From contig NZ_FRDK01000006.1 of assembly GCF_900143245.1 (NCBI RefSeq), positions 155,398 through 219,397 on the forward strand: a stretch of 64,000 bases of DNA. The letters are read 5' to 3'. Position 1 is the stretch's first letter. Every line of letters starts with the position of its first letter. The notes beneath the pieces were generated by a model. The model worked only from the letters and a program-made list of their open reading frames with translations. It made no database searches and was not told where the DNA came from. The stretch comes from Flavobacterium fryxellicola (GTDB lineage: Bacteria; Bacteroidota; Bacteroidia; Flavobacteriales; Flavobacteriaceae). Below are positions 1-8,716 of the stretch, piece after piece. The position numbers were made by a program, and so were the translations under genes.

Positions 1-287
1 CCAGAACCCCCTTTAATGATTTTACTCGTTAGATATGCAACATTTTTATCATTTAGAGCGTATTTTTTAGCGATGTCTAAATAGGAGGGACCTATTAGTT
101 TTTTGTCTAATTTGTGACAGCCAATACAATCTGATTTTGCAATTAATTTCTCTCCATCAGAAATTTGGTACAGGATAGCTTCTTTTTTAGTAACGTTGCT
201 ATATTTTATATCAGAATTATAATTAGAAAATGAGGATAAGCCACCCAAAGCAACCCCAAAAAACAAATATTTTAATTTCATTATCAT
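1..287 (-). CDS. Cytochrome c class I, C-terminus beyond window
   Basis: Small secreted c-type cytochrome, incomplete because its 3' end lies before base 1; about 95 residues are visible. A short hydrophobic N-terminus (about residues 5-20) serves as signal sequence, and the heme attachment motif CIGCH follows at about residues 54-58, with a downstream GGSG that precedes the expected Met ligand region. Two in-frame ATG codons (287 and 281) are possible starts. It is the last gene seen of a minus-strand unit with a sugar isomerase, a Gfo/Idh/MocA protein and a GMC dehydrogenase pair, so I infer that it takes electrons from the GMC flavoprotein. Family assignment rests on the heme motif and size. 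Confidence 0.8.
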   Translation of the reverse strand, partial: MIMKLKYLFFGVALGGLSSFSNYNSDIKYSNVTKKEAILYQISDGEKLIAKSDCIGCHKLDKKLIGPSYLDIAKKYALNDKNVAYLTSKIIKGGS

Positions 288-299
288 TGTATTTAAGTT

Positions 300-1352
300 T
301 TATAATCCTAAGCTTTTTCGATTAAAAGCCTGATTCGTTTCTACTGCTGCAAAATCATCAAAAGCCTTGTCTGTTACTTTTATAATGTGATTTTTTATGA
401 ATGCAGCACCTTCTCTCGCGCCATCTTCCTGATTTTTAATACAGCATTCCCATTCCATAACAGCCCAACCTTTAAAGTCATACTGTGCCAATTTGCTAAA
501 AATAGTTTTAAAATCAATTTGTCCGTCTCCCAGCGAACGATAGCGACCGGCACGATTTATCCAGCTTTGATATCCACCAAAAGTCCCTTGTTTTCCTGTT
601 GGGTTAAATTCGGCATCCTTCACATGAAAAGCTCTAATCTTTTCATGATAAAAATCAATGTATTGAAGATAATCTAATTGCTGCAATACAAAGTGGGATG
701 GGTCATATAACAAGCAAGCTCTGGAATGGTTATTCACAGCCTTCAAAAACATTTCATAAGTTTCCCCATCAAAAAGATCTTCACCCGGATGAATTTCGTA
801 ACAAAGGTCTACACCATTTTGATCAAATTCATTTAAAATAGGCAACCATCGTTTTGCCAATTCTGCAAAGCCATCTTCCACTAAACCAGGAGGTCTTTGT
901 GGCCAAGGATGAAAATACTGCCAAAGCAAGGAACCACTAAAAGTGGCATGAGCATTCAATCCTAAGTTTAGAGATGCTTTTGCGGCATATTTTAACTGTT
1001 GTACCGCCCATTCTTGTCTCGCTTTTGAATTCCCATGAACATTTTTTGGTGCAAACGCATCAAAAAAATCATCATAGGCTGGATGAACCGCGACTAACTG
1101 ACCTTGGAGGTGAGTTGATAATTCTGTTATTTCTAATCCATAAGAAGCGATTTTTCCTTTTAATTCCTCCGCATAGGTTGTGCTTTCTGCTGCTTTTTGC
1201 AAATCAATAAAGCGAGAATCTAATGTAGGCATTTGAATCCCTTTAAAACCCAAATCAGAAGCCCACTTACAAATTCCATCTAAGGAATTAAATGGAGCTT
1301 CATCTCCAATGAATTGCGCTAAAAATACTGCTGGTCCTTTTATTGTAGTCAT
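300..1352 (-). CDS. Sugar phosphate isomerase/epimerase family (AP endonuclease 2-like TIM barrel)
   Basis: A 350-residue cytoplasmic TIM-barrel protein of the xylose isomerase-like superfamily. Likely metal ligands fall where the family has them: E186 within YEIHPGE, D217 and H220 in DPSH, H243 and D246 in FHVKDAEF, and E300 in VMEWE. Members isomerise or epimerise free or keto sugars, and some act on 3-keto-glucosides. It lies 37 bases downstream of the Gfo/Idh/MocA gene in the same direction and 12 bases before the cytochrome gene, so all are likely cotranscribed. The exact substrate cannot be read from the sequence; a keto-sugar is inferred from the neighbouring GMC dehydrogenase. Confidence 0.85.
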   Translation of the reverse strand: MTTIKGPAVFLAQFIGDEAPFNSLDGICKWASDLGFKGIQMPTLDSRFIDLQKAAESTTYAEELKGKIASYGLEITELSTHLQGQLVAVHPAYDDFFDAFAPKNVHGNSKARQEWAVQQLKYAAKASLNLGLNAHATFSGSLLWQYFHPWPQRPPGLVEDGFAELAKRWLPILNEFDQNGVDLCYEIHPGEDLFDGETYEMFLKAVNNHSRACLLYDPSHFVLQQLDYLQYIDFYHEKIRAFHVKDAEFNPTGKQGTFGGYQSWINRAGRYRSLGDGQIDFKTIFSKLAQYDFKGWAVMEWECCIKNQEDGAREGAAFIKNHIIKVTDKAFDDFAAVETNQAFNRKSLGL

Positions 1353-1389
1353 ATTATATTTTATCTAAAACCTTTTTGAACTGTATTTT

Positions 1390-2553
1390 TTACAAAACAA
1401 AAGAAGTCCATTTTTTATCAGAGTGGGATGATGCCACTACATTTTCTATAAAGGCCATTCCGCGAACTCCATCTTTAACAGAAGGGAAATCTAACATTTC
1501 AGCTGTTGGCTCTTTACCTTCTAATTTACAGTTCAGTGTTAAGGCAAAATTTCGATAGATATTTGCGAAAGCTTCTAAGTATCCTTCAGGATGTCCACCT
1601 GGAGTTCGGCAATTATGGGTTGCAAATGAAGACAAATAGGCATAATTTGATCCTGCTCTTAAAATTTGTGTTGGTTCATTCAGCCATTTAACGACTAAGG
1701 TATTAGGATCGTGTTGCAACCATTCGATTCCTCCTTTTTCACCGTAAACTCTTATTTTTAAAGCATTTTCTTCTCCAGCCGCTACTTGTGACGCCATTAA
1801 TACACCTTTCGCGCCATTATCAAATTTCAACAAGACCGCTCCATCATCATCCATGATGCGCCCTTCGACTAAGGTGTTTAGTTCCGCACAAACAGCTGTG
1901 ATTTTTGCCCCTGTGATATATTCTGCTAAATGCGCAGCATGAGTGCCAATATCACCCATTACGGAACTTTTTCCAGACTTTGTAGGATCTGTTCTCCATG
2001 CTGCTTGCACATTTCCTTCTCGCTCGGAAAGTGTACTCAACCATCCTTGAGGATATTCAACCCAAACTTTTCTAATTTTTCCTAATTTTCCTTCATGAAT
2101 CATAGCTTTGGCTTGTTTTACCATAGGATAACCAGAATACGTATGGGTTAGACATAGCAATAATCCTGTTTCTTCCACTTTTTGTTCCAAAAGTTTTGCT
2201 TCTTCTAAAGAAAAAGTCATCGGTTTTTCGATAACAACATTAAATCCGTATTCTAAAGCCATCATAGCTGGTGCAAAATGCGCAAAATTTGGAGTAACAA
2301 TGGTTATAAAATCAATTCTTTCGTCATGCGGTAATGCAGCTTCTGCTTTGATCATTTCTTCATAAGTCAAATATGTTCTTGATTCTGGAAGAAATAAAGC
2401 CTTTCCGGATGCGAGAGCAGTTTCGGGTCTAATGCTTAGTGCACCACAACTTAATTCTATAAGTCCATCCATATTGGCGGCTAAACGGTGAATTGCACCT
2501 ATGAAAGCATCTTGGCCTCCGCCGACCATTCCCATTCTTAATTTTCTCATCAT
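1390..2553 (-). CDS. Gfo/Idh/MocA family NAD(P)-dependent oxidoreductase
   Basis: A 387-residue two-domain dehydrogenase. The N-terminal Rossmann fold opens with MGMVGGGQ (residues 7-14), the family EKP motif is at 109-111, and the catalytic region GDIGTHAAH contains D201 and H205. Family members oxidise or reduce ring hydroxyls of sugars and inositols, and some act on 3-keto-glycosides. It sits 7 bases downstream of the GMC oxidoreductase gene in one transcription unit. I infer a role in reducing or rearranging a keto-sugar made by the GMC enzyme. Two ATGs in a row open the reading frame. Confidence 0.88.
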   Translation of the reverse strand: MMRKLRMGMVGGGQDAFIGAIHRLAANMDGLIELSCGALSIRPETALASGKALFLPESRTYLTYEEMIKAEAALPHDERIDFITIVTPNFAHFAPAMMALEYGFNVVIEKPMTFSLEEAKLLEQKVEETGLLLCLTHTYSGYPMVKQAKAMIHEGKLGKIRKVWVEYPQGWLSTLSEREGNVQAAWRTDPTKSGKSSVMGDIGTHAAHLAEYITGAKITAVCAELNTLVEGRIMDDDGAVLLKFDNGAKGVLMASQVAAGEENALKIRVYGEKGGIEWLQHDPNTLVVKWLNEPTQILRAGSNYAYLSSFATHNCRTPGGHPEGYLEAFANIYRNFALTLNCKLEGKEPTAEMLDFPSVKDGVRGMAFIENVVASSHSDKKWTSFVL

Positions 2554-2560
2554 GATGAAC

Positions 2561-4264
2561 CTAAATATTTCCTTTTTTTAATTCCTTAACCGCATAATCA
2601 CAAGCTCGAGCTGTTAAAGCCATGAATGTTAGTGATGGATTTTGACAGGCCACTGAGGGCATGCAAGCTCCATCAGTAACAAATACATTACTAACTTCAT
2701 GCAATTGATTCCATTTATTCAAAACGGAGTCTTTAGGATCGTTACCCATTCTGGCAGTACCCATTTCGTGTATAGCCATACCGGGATAACAATCATTATC
2801 ATACGTTCTAACATTTTTGATTCCAGAAGCTTCTAACATCTCGGCTGCATCATTCATCATGTCCTCTCGCATTTTAGCTTCATTCTCTTTGTATTCGCAA
2901 TCAATGGCTAAAACAGGTTGTCCCCATTTGTCTTTTTTACTGTGGTCGATGTATACTTTATTTTCATAATAAGGCAACATTTCTCCAAATCCACCCAATC
3001 CCATGCTCCAAGAATCAGCTGGTAATGACATGGTAGCTTTGAAGTTTTCACCAAAAGCCAGTTCGGCTACTTCTTTATGCCATGATCCTCTACTGGCACC
3101 ACCTTGATAACCAAAACCGCGCAAGTAATCACGTTTATCGTTACCTACATTTTGATATCTCGGAATATATATTCCGTTCGCTCTTCTCCCATAGGTATAT
3201 TTATCTTCAAAACCTTCAGCAGTTCCTTCCGCTCCACAGCGGAAATGATGATCCATTAAGTTATGTCCTAGTTGACCGCTGGCATTTCCCATTCCATTTG
3301 GATGCGCTTCTGAAGTTGAATTTAGTAATAAGAAAGTAGAACCTAAAGTGGAAGCATTCACAAAAACAATTTTGGCATAAAACTCCATGGTTTCATTAGT
3401 TTCTGCATCAATAACTAGTACGCCTTTTGCTTTTTTGGTGTCTTTGTCATAAATAATATGATTTACGATAGAGTAGGGTCTTACGGTCAATCTATTGGTT
3501 GCCATAGCAGCAGGAAGGGTTGATGATTGCGTACTGAAATACGCTCCAAAAGGACAACCGCGACTGCATAAATTTCTGTATTGACAACTACCGCGTCCTT
3601 TATGTGGAACTGTTAAGTTGGCAGTACGTCCAATAGTAAGAATTCGGGTTTTATTGTAATGCTTTTCTAATCTTTCTTTAACTGATTTTTCTACACAGTT
3701 TAGATCCATTGGAGGTAAAAATTTTCCATCTGGCAAAAGAGGCCAGTTTTCGGCTTGACCACTGATTCCTGCATATTTCTCTACATAATCGTACCATTTT
3801 GTAATATCTTTATAGCGAATAGGCCAATCATTACCATGACCATCTTTAGCATTATCTTCAAAGTTGTGGTCACTAAAACGGTAACTTTGGCGGCCCCACA
3901 TTAAAGATTTCCCGCCAACATGAAAACCCCTATACCAGTCAAAACGTTTGTCTTCCGTATACGGGCATTCTAAATCATTTACCCACCATTTTTCGGTCGC
4001 TTCATTGTATGGGTAATCTCTTGTTTGAACAGGATGCGTTCTTTTTTGTTCTTCGGTAAGTTTACCAGCGCGCTCAAATTCCCAAGGTGCTTTCATGGCT
4101 GATTCATAATCCTTGATGTGTTCAATGTTCATGCCTCGTTCCAACATCAAAACCTTTAAACCTTTTTCGGTAAGTTCTTTTGCTGCCCACCCGCCACTAA
4201 TCCCTGATCCTACTACAATAGCATCATAAGTATTTTCCTCTTTTAAATTCGTATTTATATTCAC
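2561..4264 (-). CDS. GMC family FAD oxidoreductase, probable sugar/glycoside dehydrogenase large subunit
   Basis: A 567-residue flavoprotein. The FAD-binding motif GSGISGGW starts at residue 19, and the C-terminal half holds the GMC active-site signature HEMGTARMG and a CQNPSLTF segment. A cysteine cluster, C227-X5-C233-X3-C237, precedes PFGAYFS; such clusters bind an iron-sulfur centre in FAD-dependent glucose dehydrogenase catalytic subunits, so I infer a similar centre here. There is no signal peptide: in that family the large subunit is exported with the Tat-signal small subunit, encoded just upstream at 4318-4881. The likely reaction is oxidation of a sugar hydroxyl (for glucoside 3-dehydrogenases, C3), with cytochrome c as acceptor. 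The substrate is not known. Confidence 0.88.
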   Translation of the reverse strand: MNINTNLKEENTYDAIVVGSGISGGWAAKELTEKGLKVLMLERGMNIEHIKDYESAMKAPWEFERAGKLTEEQKRTHPVQTRDYPYNEATEKWWVNDLECPYTEDKRFDWYRGFHVGGKSLMWGRQSYRFSDHNFEDNAKDGHGNDWPIRYKDITKWYDYVEKYAGISGQAENWPLLPDGKFLPPMDLNCVEKSVKERLEKHYNKTRILTIGRTANLTVPHKGRGSCQYRNLCSRGCPFGAYFSTQSSTLPAAMATNRLTVRPYSIVNHIIYDKDTKKAKGVLVIDAETNETMEFYAKIVFVNASTLGSTFLLLNSTSEAHPNGMGNASGQLGHNLMDHHFRCGAEGTAEGFEDKYTYGRRANGIYIPRYQNVGNDKRDYLRGFGYQGGASRGSWHKEVAELAFGENFKATMSLPADSWSMGLGGFGEMLPYYENKVYIDHSKKDKWGQPVLAIDCEYKENEAKMREDMMNDAAEMLEASGIKNVRTYDNDCYPGMAIHEMGTARMGNDPKDSVLNKWNQLHEVSNVFVTDGACMPSVACQNPSLTFMALTARACDYAVKELKKGNI

Positions 4265-4317
4265 GTGTAGTAATTTTTATTTATAAAATAGTTTAAAACA
4301 AAAGCCGCCAACAACAA

Positions 4318-4881
4318 TTAGTTCGTTGCCCAAGCTTTTTGCCCAGGAGTATACGTGGCACTTCCATCATAGCGCCCTGGAACAGGTAAGTATTCGCGCG
4401 CTTGTGTACACCCTATTTCTGAAGAATAATACCCTAAAATAGTTAAATCTCGTGCGATTAAAAAGAAAGAAGGCGCTTTATCAGCAGCAATTGCCTCTTC
4501 TTGTAATGAAGTCACTAGTTTTTGACGTTCTGTAATGGACATGGATAAAAAGTCTTTATTGAATTCTTTTGAACATTGATATTGCATTGCTTTTAATCCT
4601 GATGCAAAAATTTCTTGCATCTTAGCGGGATAGCAATCTCTAATAATCATTGGAATAAAAGCACCAAGTCCTGCAGCTTTGGCTCCCGGAGAGGATGCTG
4701 TGGTCGGCAAAATGATATCGGCGAATTCAGCCAAAATTTCTTCATCCGTAGCAGAAAAAGATACTTGGTTTTTCTCTTTTTCGGGCAAAGTAAAACTTTC
4801 AAATAAAACCCCCATTGTAGTTGCTGAGATTGCGCTTCCCATCAAAAACGCAACGCTTTTAAGTGCTTCTCTTCTATTCAT
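4318..4881 (-). CDS. Gluconate 2-dehydrogenase subunit 3 family protein, Tat-exported hitchhiker subunit
   Basis: A 187-residue partner of the GMC dehydrogenase. The N-terminus has a twin-arginine-like pattern NRREALK followed by a hydrophobic stretch to about residue 25, as expected for Tat export. The remainder, with DIILPTTASSPGAKAAGL and later GYYSSEIGC, fits the subunit 3 family, which chaperones and exports the flavin subunit. It is the first gene of the minus-strand unit, 53 bases ahead of the GMC gene. Function is inferred from family and pairing. Confidence 0.85.
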   Translation of the reverse strand: MNRREALKSVAFLMGSAISATTMGVLFESFTLPEKEKNQVSFSATDEEILAEFADIILPTTASSPGAKAAGLGAFIPMIIRDCYPAKMQEIFASGLKAMQYQCSKEFNKDFLSMSITERQKLVTSLQEEAIAADKAPSFFLIARDLTILGYYSSEIGCTQAREYLPVPGRYDGSATYTPGQKAWATN

Positions 4882-5338
4882 TTGCTAATTATTAAAATTA
4901 ATGATTATTTAAAATTTAGGATAACTATACAATAATAAAGAAAAAAAAAGCAGGTTGATTTTTTTTATGTTAAAATATTGAATAATTCCATATTTTTCAA
5001 ATTATTAAGGAAATCAGACAAAAAAATTCACTAAAGAACTAATTAAAGGGATAATATTGATTAAAATGACACATTCAGAAAATAAAAAAAGGAGAAAAAA
5101 TAGCCATTGAAGCTAATTTAATAATTTATTAACAAGTTTTTGCTTATAAGATATAGCTATGAATTTAGTAAAAAATCTTTCAATGCGTTAAAATGACATT
5201 TATACAAAAAAAAGGTAGTGCATTGAGGCTCAAATATCTTTTTTGTAAATTAAAATCAACAACCGTCATACTGCGGTAAAAAAAAAATCAAGCTTCCGTT
5301 TTTTACTAAAAAAAGTGAGGCCTCGATTTAGAAAATAG
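4882..5338. other. 457-base AT-rich intergenic region
   Basis: No convincing reading frame. It must hold the promoter of the minus-strand GMC unit and the 3' end of the amidoligase operon. Near 5311-5332 a string AAAAGTGAGGC-CTCGATTTAGA resembles 20743-20763; on the minus strand it ends in a T-run just past the stop codon at 5339 and may act in transcript termination. I saw no clear TAnnTTTG element before the GMC unit. Confidence 0.5.
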
Positions 5339-6529
5339 CTACCTTTCAAATAATCCTAAAGTGCCACCAACCCAATCTTTATCCTTATTGAACTTTACAC
5401 CTATCATTTCACCACGACTCAATCTAACAAGGTTACACAATAGAGTAGGGGATTTATCTTCTTTCTTCCAAACGCAAAGGACGCGCACTTCGGCTTTTAC
5501 TTTACCGTTAGGTGATTGCACAATGGGCAGATAGTGTACTTTTTTTTGTAATATGTAAAGTTCCTTTTCTACTACTGCTTCGATATCTGCTTGAGTGACA
5601 TGAAAAATAACTCCTGTGCCTGAAAAGGAGAACAAGGGCTTTAAAACATAATTTTCTAAATCCTTAGGAATTTCCTGAAGCTCACTTAAGAGTGTTGTTT
5701 CAATAAAATATTTCCCTTTTAAAAATGGTAATATAAATTTACTGATTCTGAAAAACCAATTGGGATGACCAGCCCATTCCACCTCAAGATCATCTGAGAA
5801 ATTGAAGTCCAGTTTCAAATCTGGACGCAAATCCAATTCATCAAAAATAACCCGATTATAGATTCGTTTTATCAAAATCTCATCACCGTTTTCATTTTTG
5901 TAATACAGTTGTTTGCCCTTTTTTATCAATTCTGTAACACATACGATGGGAATACCGATATCCCTTTGACAATAATAAAAGTCAATTTTGGTATTCTGTT
6001 TTTCTGGTTCTATTTCAAGAAGAATAACATTTTCTTTGGGATGATTGTTGCAAATTGCTTCTTCTAGAATATGCAAATAGTCTTGTGGTTCAACATCCGT
6101 TATGAAGGGAGTTAACTCTTTAAGAAAGGGATAATGATTCTTAAATTTCTCATACAGATTGACTTGATAATTGTATAAAGATGGAAATCCTTGTACCTCG
6201 ATTAGTTTTGGGATAACCGCGCCATCCTCTTCGCAAATACCAAAATCAATCGCTAAAAAAGTAGTGTGTTCATCTTCATTAGGTACGTTATGATTGAGTT
6301 CTAACGACCTGTTTGTAAGAGATTTGAATTCTTTTTTTTGAATAAAAGCTATAACTTCATTACAGCCCTCAATTAATTGATTTTTTAGTTCCTTCGAAAT
6401 AAAAAAAGGGGTTTCTCCCAACCTGAATGTAGGTAGGTAATTGAAATCGGAAGCAATATCATCTTTAAAGTCTTGATATTTTTTGTCTGTAAATTGAGTA
6501 GTAAACAACTCCCGATATTTTGAAATCAT
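5339..6529 (-). CDS. ATP-grasp-like protein of the amidoligase operon
   Basis: A 396-residue cytoplasmic protein that I do not recognise by name. The C-terminal third looks ATP-grasp-like: ENYVLKPLFSFSGTGV carries the lysine and glycine-rich loop that cover ATP, and the end, with NLVRLSRGEMIGVKF and DWVGG, resembles the terminal part of glutathionylspermidine-synthase-like or YheCD-like ATP-grasp proteins. A conserved-looking LIEVQGFPSLYNYQ lies near residue 110. It is the last gene of the operon, 15 bases after the glutamine amidotransferase gene. A ligase joining a carboxylate to an amine is inferred from fold hints and neighbours; a non-catalytic role is possible. Confidence 0.65.
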   Translation of the reverse strand: MISKYRELFTTQFTDKKYQDFKDDIASDFNYLPTFRLGETPFFISKELKNQLIEGCNEVIAFIQKKEFKSLTNRSLELNHNVPNEDEHTTFLAIDFGICEEDGAVIPKLIEVQGFPSLYNYQVNLYEKFKNHYPFLKELTPFITDVEPQDYLHILEEAICNNHPKENVILLEIEPEKQNTKIDFYYCQRDIGIPIVCVTELIKKGKQLYYKNENGDEILIKRIYNRVIFDELDLRPDLKLDFNFSDDLEVEWAGHPNWFFRISKFILPFLKGKYFIETTLLSELQEIPKDLENYVLKPLFSFSGTGVIFHVTQADIEAVVEKELYILQKKVHYLPIVQSPNGKVKAEVRVLCVWKKEDKSPTLLCNLVRLSRGEMIGVKFNKDKDWVGGTLGLFER

Positions 6530-6544
6530 TTGGAATAGGTAGTT

Positions 6545-7375
6545 TTAGTTAGAAAGCATTTTTTTAGTTTTCATCAAGTCATTTATCGCTATCCGAAGGA
6601 AATTTGGAATCAAGGTTTCATTGGTCCTGTAAATTTTATCATCGTCCATTAGGTCCTCTAACATATTCCGGAACTTCTTTTTACCTTTCATATTCTTGAT
6701 TTTCTCCTTCGCATCTTTATTTCTCATGTGCGCAACAAAGCTTATGGGATCTGCTTCAGGATGAAATTGTGTACCTACGAAATAATCGGTGAAACGAACT
6801 GCCATAATCGCTCGTTCGTATTGCACATGATCCCTAATTTTTTCCAAAGAGATAATTTTCGCTCCTTTTTTAGCAAAAACACTTAATTTTGGCTGTACGA
6901 CTTGATAATCTCTGGAATCAATTGCATAAAATGGATCAGCCAAACCTTCGAATAAAGGATCGGTTATGCCTTCCTTTGTTTTATGAATAGTCATTACACC
7001 AAAAGAGGTATCGTTTCTTTTTGTTACTGTCGCTAATCCAAAATGCAAGCAAGCCATTTGGAACGAATGGCAGATAAACAGAACATGCTTTTTTATTGCG
7101 TTTTGGTTATTCCACTTTGCTAACGAATCAATGAATTCATAGTAATTGGTATCCCAATTCCCATCTCCTATCAATGGATTTCCTGGGCCTCCAGTAGAAA
7201 TATAAATATCAAATTTGCTGATATCCGGTAATTTACATTTTCCTCGAACATCAAATATTTCAAAACTCACTACAGGACTAAACCTATTCACCACATCAAT
7301 AATACAGCGCATTCCCTGATTGGGTTCTCCGTTGTACATATCTAAAATCGCAATTTTTATAATTTTATTTAACAT
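6545..7375 (-). CDS. Class I glutamine amidotransferase (GMP-synthase-type GATase domain) protein
   Basis: A 276-residue stand-alone class I GATase. The nucleophile lies in FICHSFQ (C102), the oxyanion region in STGGPGNP (60-67), and the other triad residues in GTQFHPEAD (H205, E207). Such domains hydrolyse glutamine to supply ammonia to a partner synthetase. No synthetase domain is fused, and the last 60 or so residues are lysine-rich and helical-looking. It is 15 bases upstream of the ATP-grasp-like gene and 42 bases downstream of the YbdK-type ligase, so it probably feeds ammonia to one of them or removes a gamma-glutamyl group. Catalytic residues look intact. Confidence 0.85.
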   Translation of the reverse strand: MLNKIIKIAILDMYNGEPNQGMRCIIDVVNRFSPVVSFEIFDVRGKCKLPDISKFDIYISTGGPGNPLIGDGNWDTNYYEFIDSLAKWNNQNAIKKHVLFICHSFQMACLHFGLATVTKRNDTSFGVMTIHKTKEGITDPLFEGLADPFYAIDSRDYQVVQPKLSVFAKKGAKIISLEKIRDHVQYERAIMAVRFTDYFVGTQFHPEADPISFVAHMRNKDAKEKIKNMKGKKKFRNMLEDLMDDDKIYRTNETLIPNFLRIAINDLMKTKKMLSN

Positions 7376-7417
7376 AATCGTAGTTCTAAAAAATAATAAG
7401 CAAAGGTACTTTATATT

Positions 7418-8530
7418 TTATAATCCCTTGGTAAATTCACCTGTTATAAAGTCGACCACGCTCGACAGACTACCTGTTTGGTGAAAAACAGCTAATTGTT
7501 TATCAGCACCGGTTCCGTATTTCAGAATTTCATGAACGTGATTTATATCGTCGCGACTGCCTAATTCATCCACCACATCATCTATAAAATCTAGCAATTC
7601 CAAAATTAGCATTTTAGTTTCCACTTCTTTTTGTAAACCAAAATCAATCATGTTATTCTCAATTCCGTATCGTGCAGCTCGAAATTTATTTTCCTTAATT
7701 AAAGCCAATCGATACACATTAAAACTGGTATTGTTCATGTTCAATTTGTACAATTTCGCTACAATTGCCTGAATTATGGCTACAATGCAAATCGTTTCAT
7801 CGACTGTCAATGACATATCACAAATCCTAAATTCAATCGTATTATAAAATGGATGCAATCGTAAATCCCACCAAATTTTCTTTGGGTTATCAATACAATT
7901 AGTCTTTACTAAAGTCTCTAAATAGTTATCGTAGGATGCCACTGAGTCAAAATATTCTGGTAATCCTGTTCTTGGAAACTTATCAAAAACTTTGGTTCTA
8001 AAAGATTTATATCCTGTTTGTCTGCCTTCCCAGAAAGGAGAATTCGTAGACAGCGCAAAGATGTGAGGTAAAAAATAGGTTGCTTGATTCATCAATTGCA
8101 AACCGATTTCTCGATTTTCAATTCCTACGTGGCAATGCATTCCAAAAATTAAATTAGAACGTGCCGCATCCTGCAATTCGTTGACAATATCGTGATATCT
8201 TGGATCGTCAGTAATAGGCTGATCTTGCCATTTCGAAAAAGGATGTGTGCCAGCTCCGCCAACAATTAGATCTTGTTTGTCGGCTAATTCCACGATTTTA
8301 GAACGTAAAAACCGAATCTCATTTTTAGCATCGTTGACATTATTACAAATATTGGTTCCCACCTCCACTACAGATTGATGCATCTCAGCTTTAACCTGCT
8401 CATTCAAAATGATTTTGGCACCATCCACAATTTTAGATAAATGTGACCGCAAATCTCTGGAAACAGGATCTATAATTTGGTATTCTTCTTCTACACCAAG
8501 TGTAAAAACAGGTAATTTTTTCATTAGCAT
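7418..8530 (-). CDS. Carboxylate-amine ligase, YbdK / glutamate-cysteine ligase type 2 family
   Basis: A 370-residue enzyme matching the usual length of the GCS2 family. The N-terminal signature FTLGVEEEYQI is at about residues 9-19, followed by QSVVEVGTN and, mid-protein, FGMHCHVGI and TEFR-type segment TIEFRICDMSL. These form the glutamine-synthetase-like ATP and metal site that joins a carboxylate (often glutamate) to an amine. A second ATG at 8524 is an equally good start. The gene is the centre of a five-gene minus-strand unit with two ATP-grasp proteins, a GATase and an esterase, which suggests a dedicated small-molecule pathway rather than glutathione synthesis. Confidence 0.88.
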   Translation of the reverse strand: MLMKKLPVFTLGVEEEYQIIDPVSRDLRSHLSKIVDGAKIILNEQVKAEMHQSVVEVGTNICNNVNDAKNEIRFLRSKIVELADKQDLIVGGAGTHPFSKWQDQPITDDPRYHDIVNELQDAARSNLIFGMHCHVGIENREIGLQLMNQATYFLPHIFALSTNSPFWEGRQTGYKSFRTKVFDKFPRTGLPEYFDSVASYDNYLETLVKTNCIDNPKKIWWDLRLHPFYNTIEFRICDMSLTVDETICIVAIIQAIVAKLYKLNMNNTSFNVYRLALIKENKFRAARYGIENNMIDFGLQKEVETKMLILELLDFIDDVVDELGSRDDINHVHEILKYGTGADKQLAVFHQTGSLSSVVDFITGEFTKGL

Positions 8531-8534
8531 ATTA

Positions 8535-8698
8535 TTTAGGAGCTGTTTACTTCGTCAGTTCGCTTCGCTCGCGTCCCGCTTTCCGTTTCAATGTTTACTA
8601 TTGGTTGTCTTGTTTGGTTTTTAAAGCAAACGCGTCAGCAAGTAATAAGGAATTTTCATACCAATCTATCTACAGGCTGCTGATCGAGGCCAAGGGGT
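8535..8698. repeat. Intergenic repeat, family 1, copy A (long form)
   Basis: The gap between two operon genes is filled by an element that starts TTAGGAGCTGTTTAC, continues with TCCCGCTTTCCGTTTCAAT, and ends AAGGAATTTTCA...TGATCGAGGCCAAGGGG. The same order of blocks occurs at 15481-15561 and 47810-47912. This copy carries an additional GC-richer insert with repeated CGCTTCGCTCGCG near 8560-8575. No ORF is present in it. Its position inside an operon is unusual. Confidence 0.55.
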
Positions 8699-8716
8699 TT
8701 CGTTAATTCATTCCTC

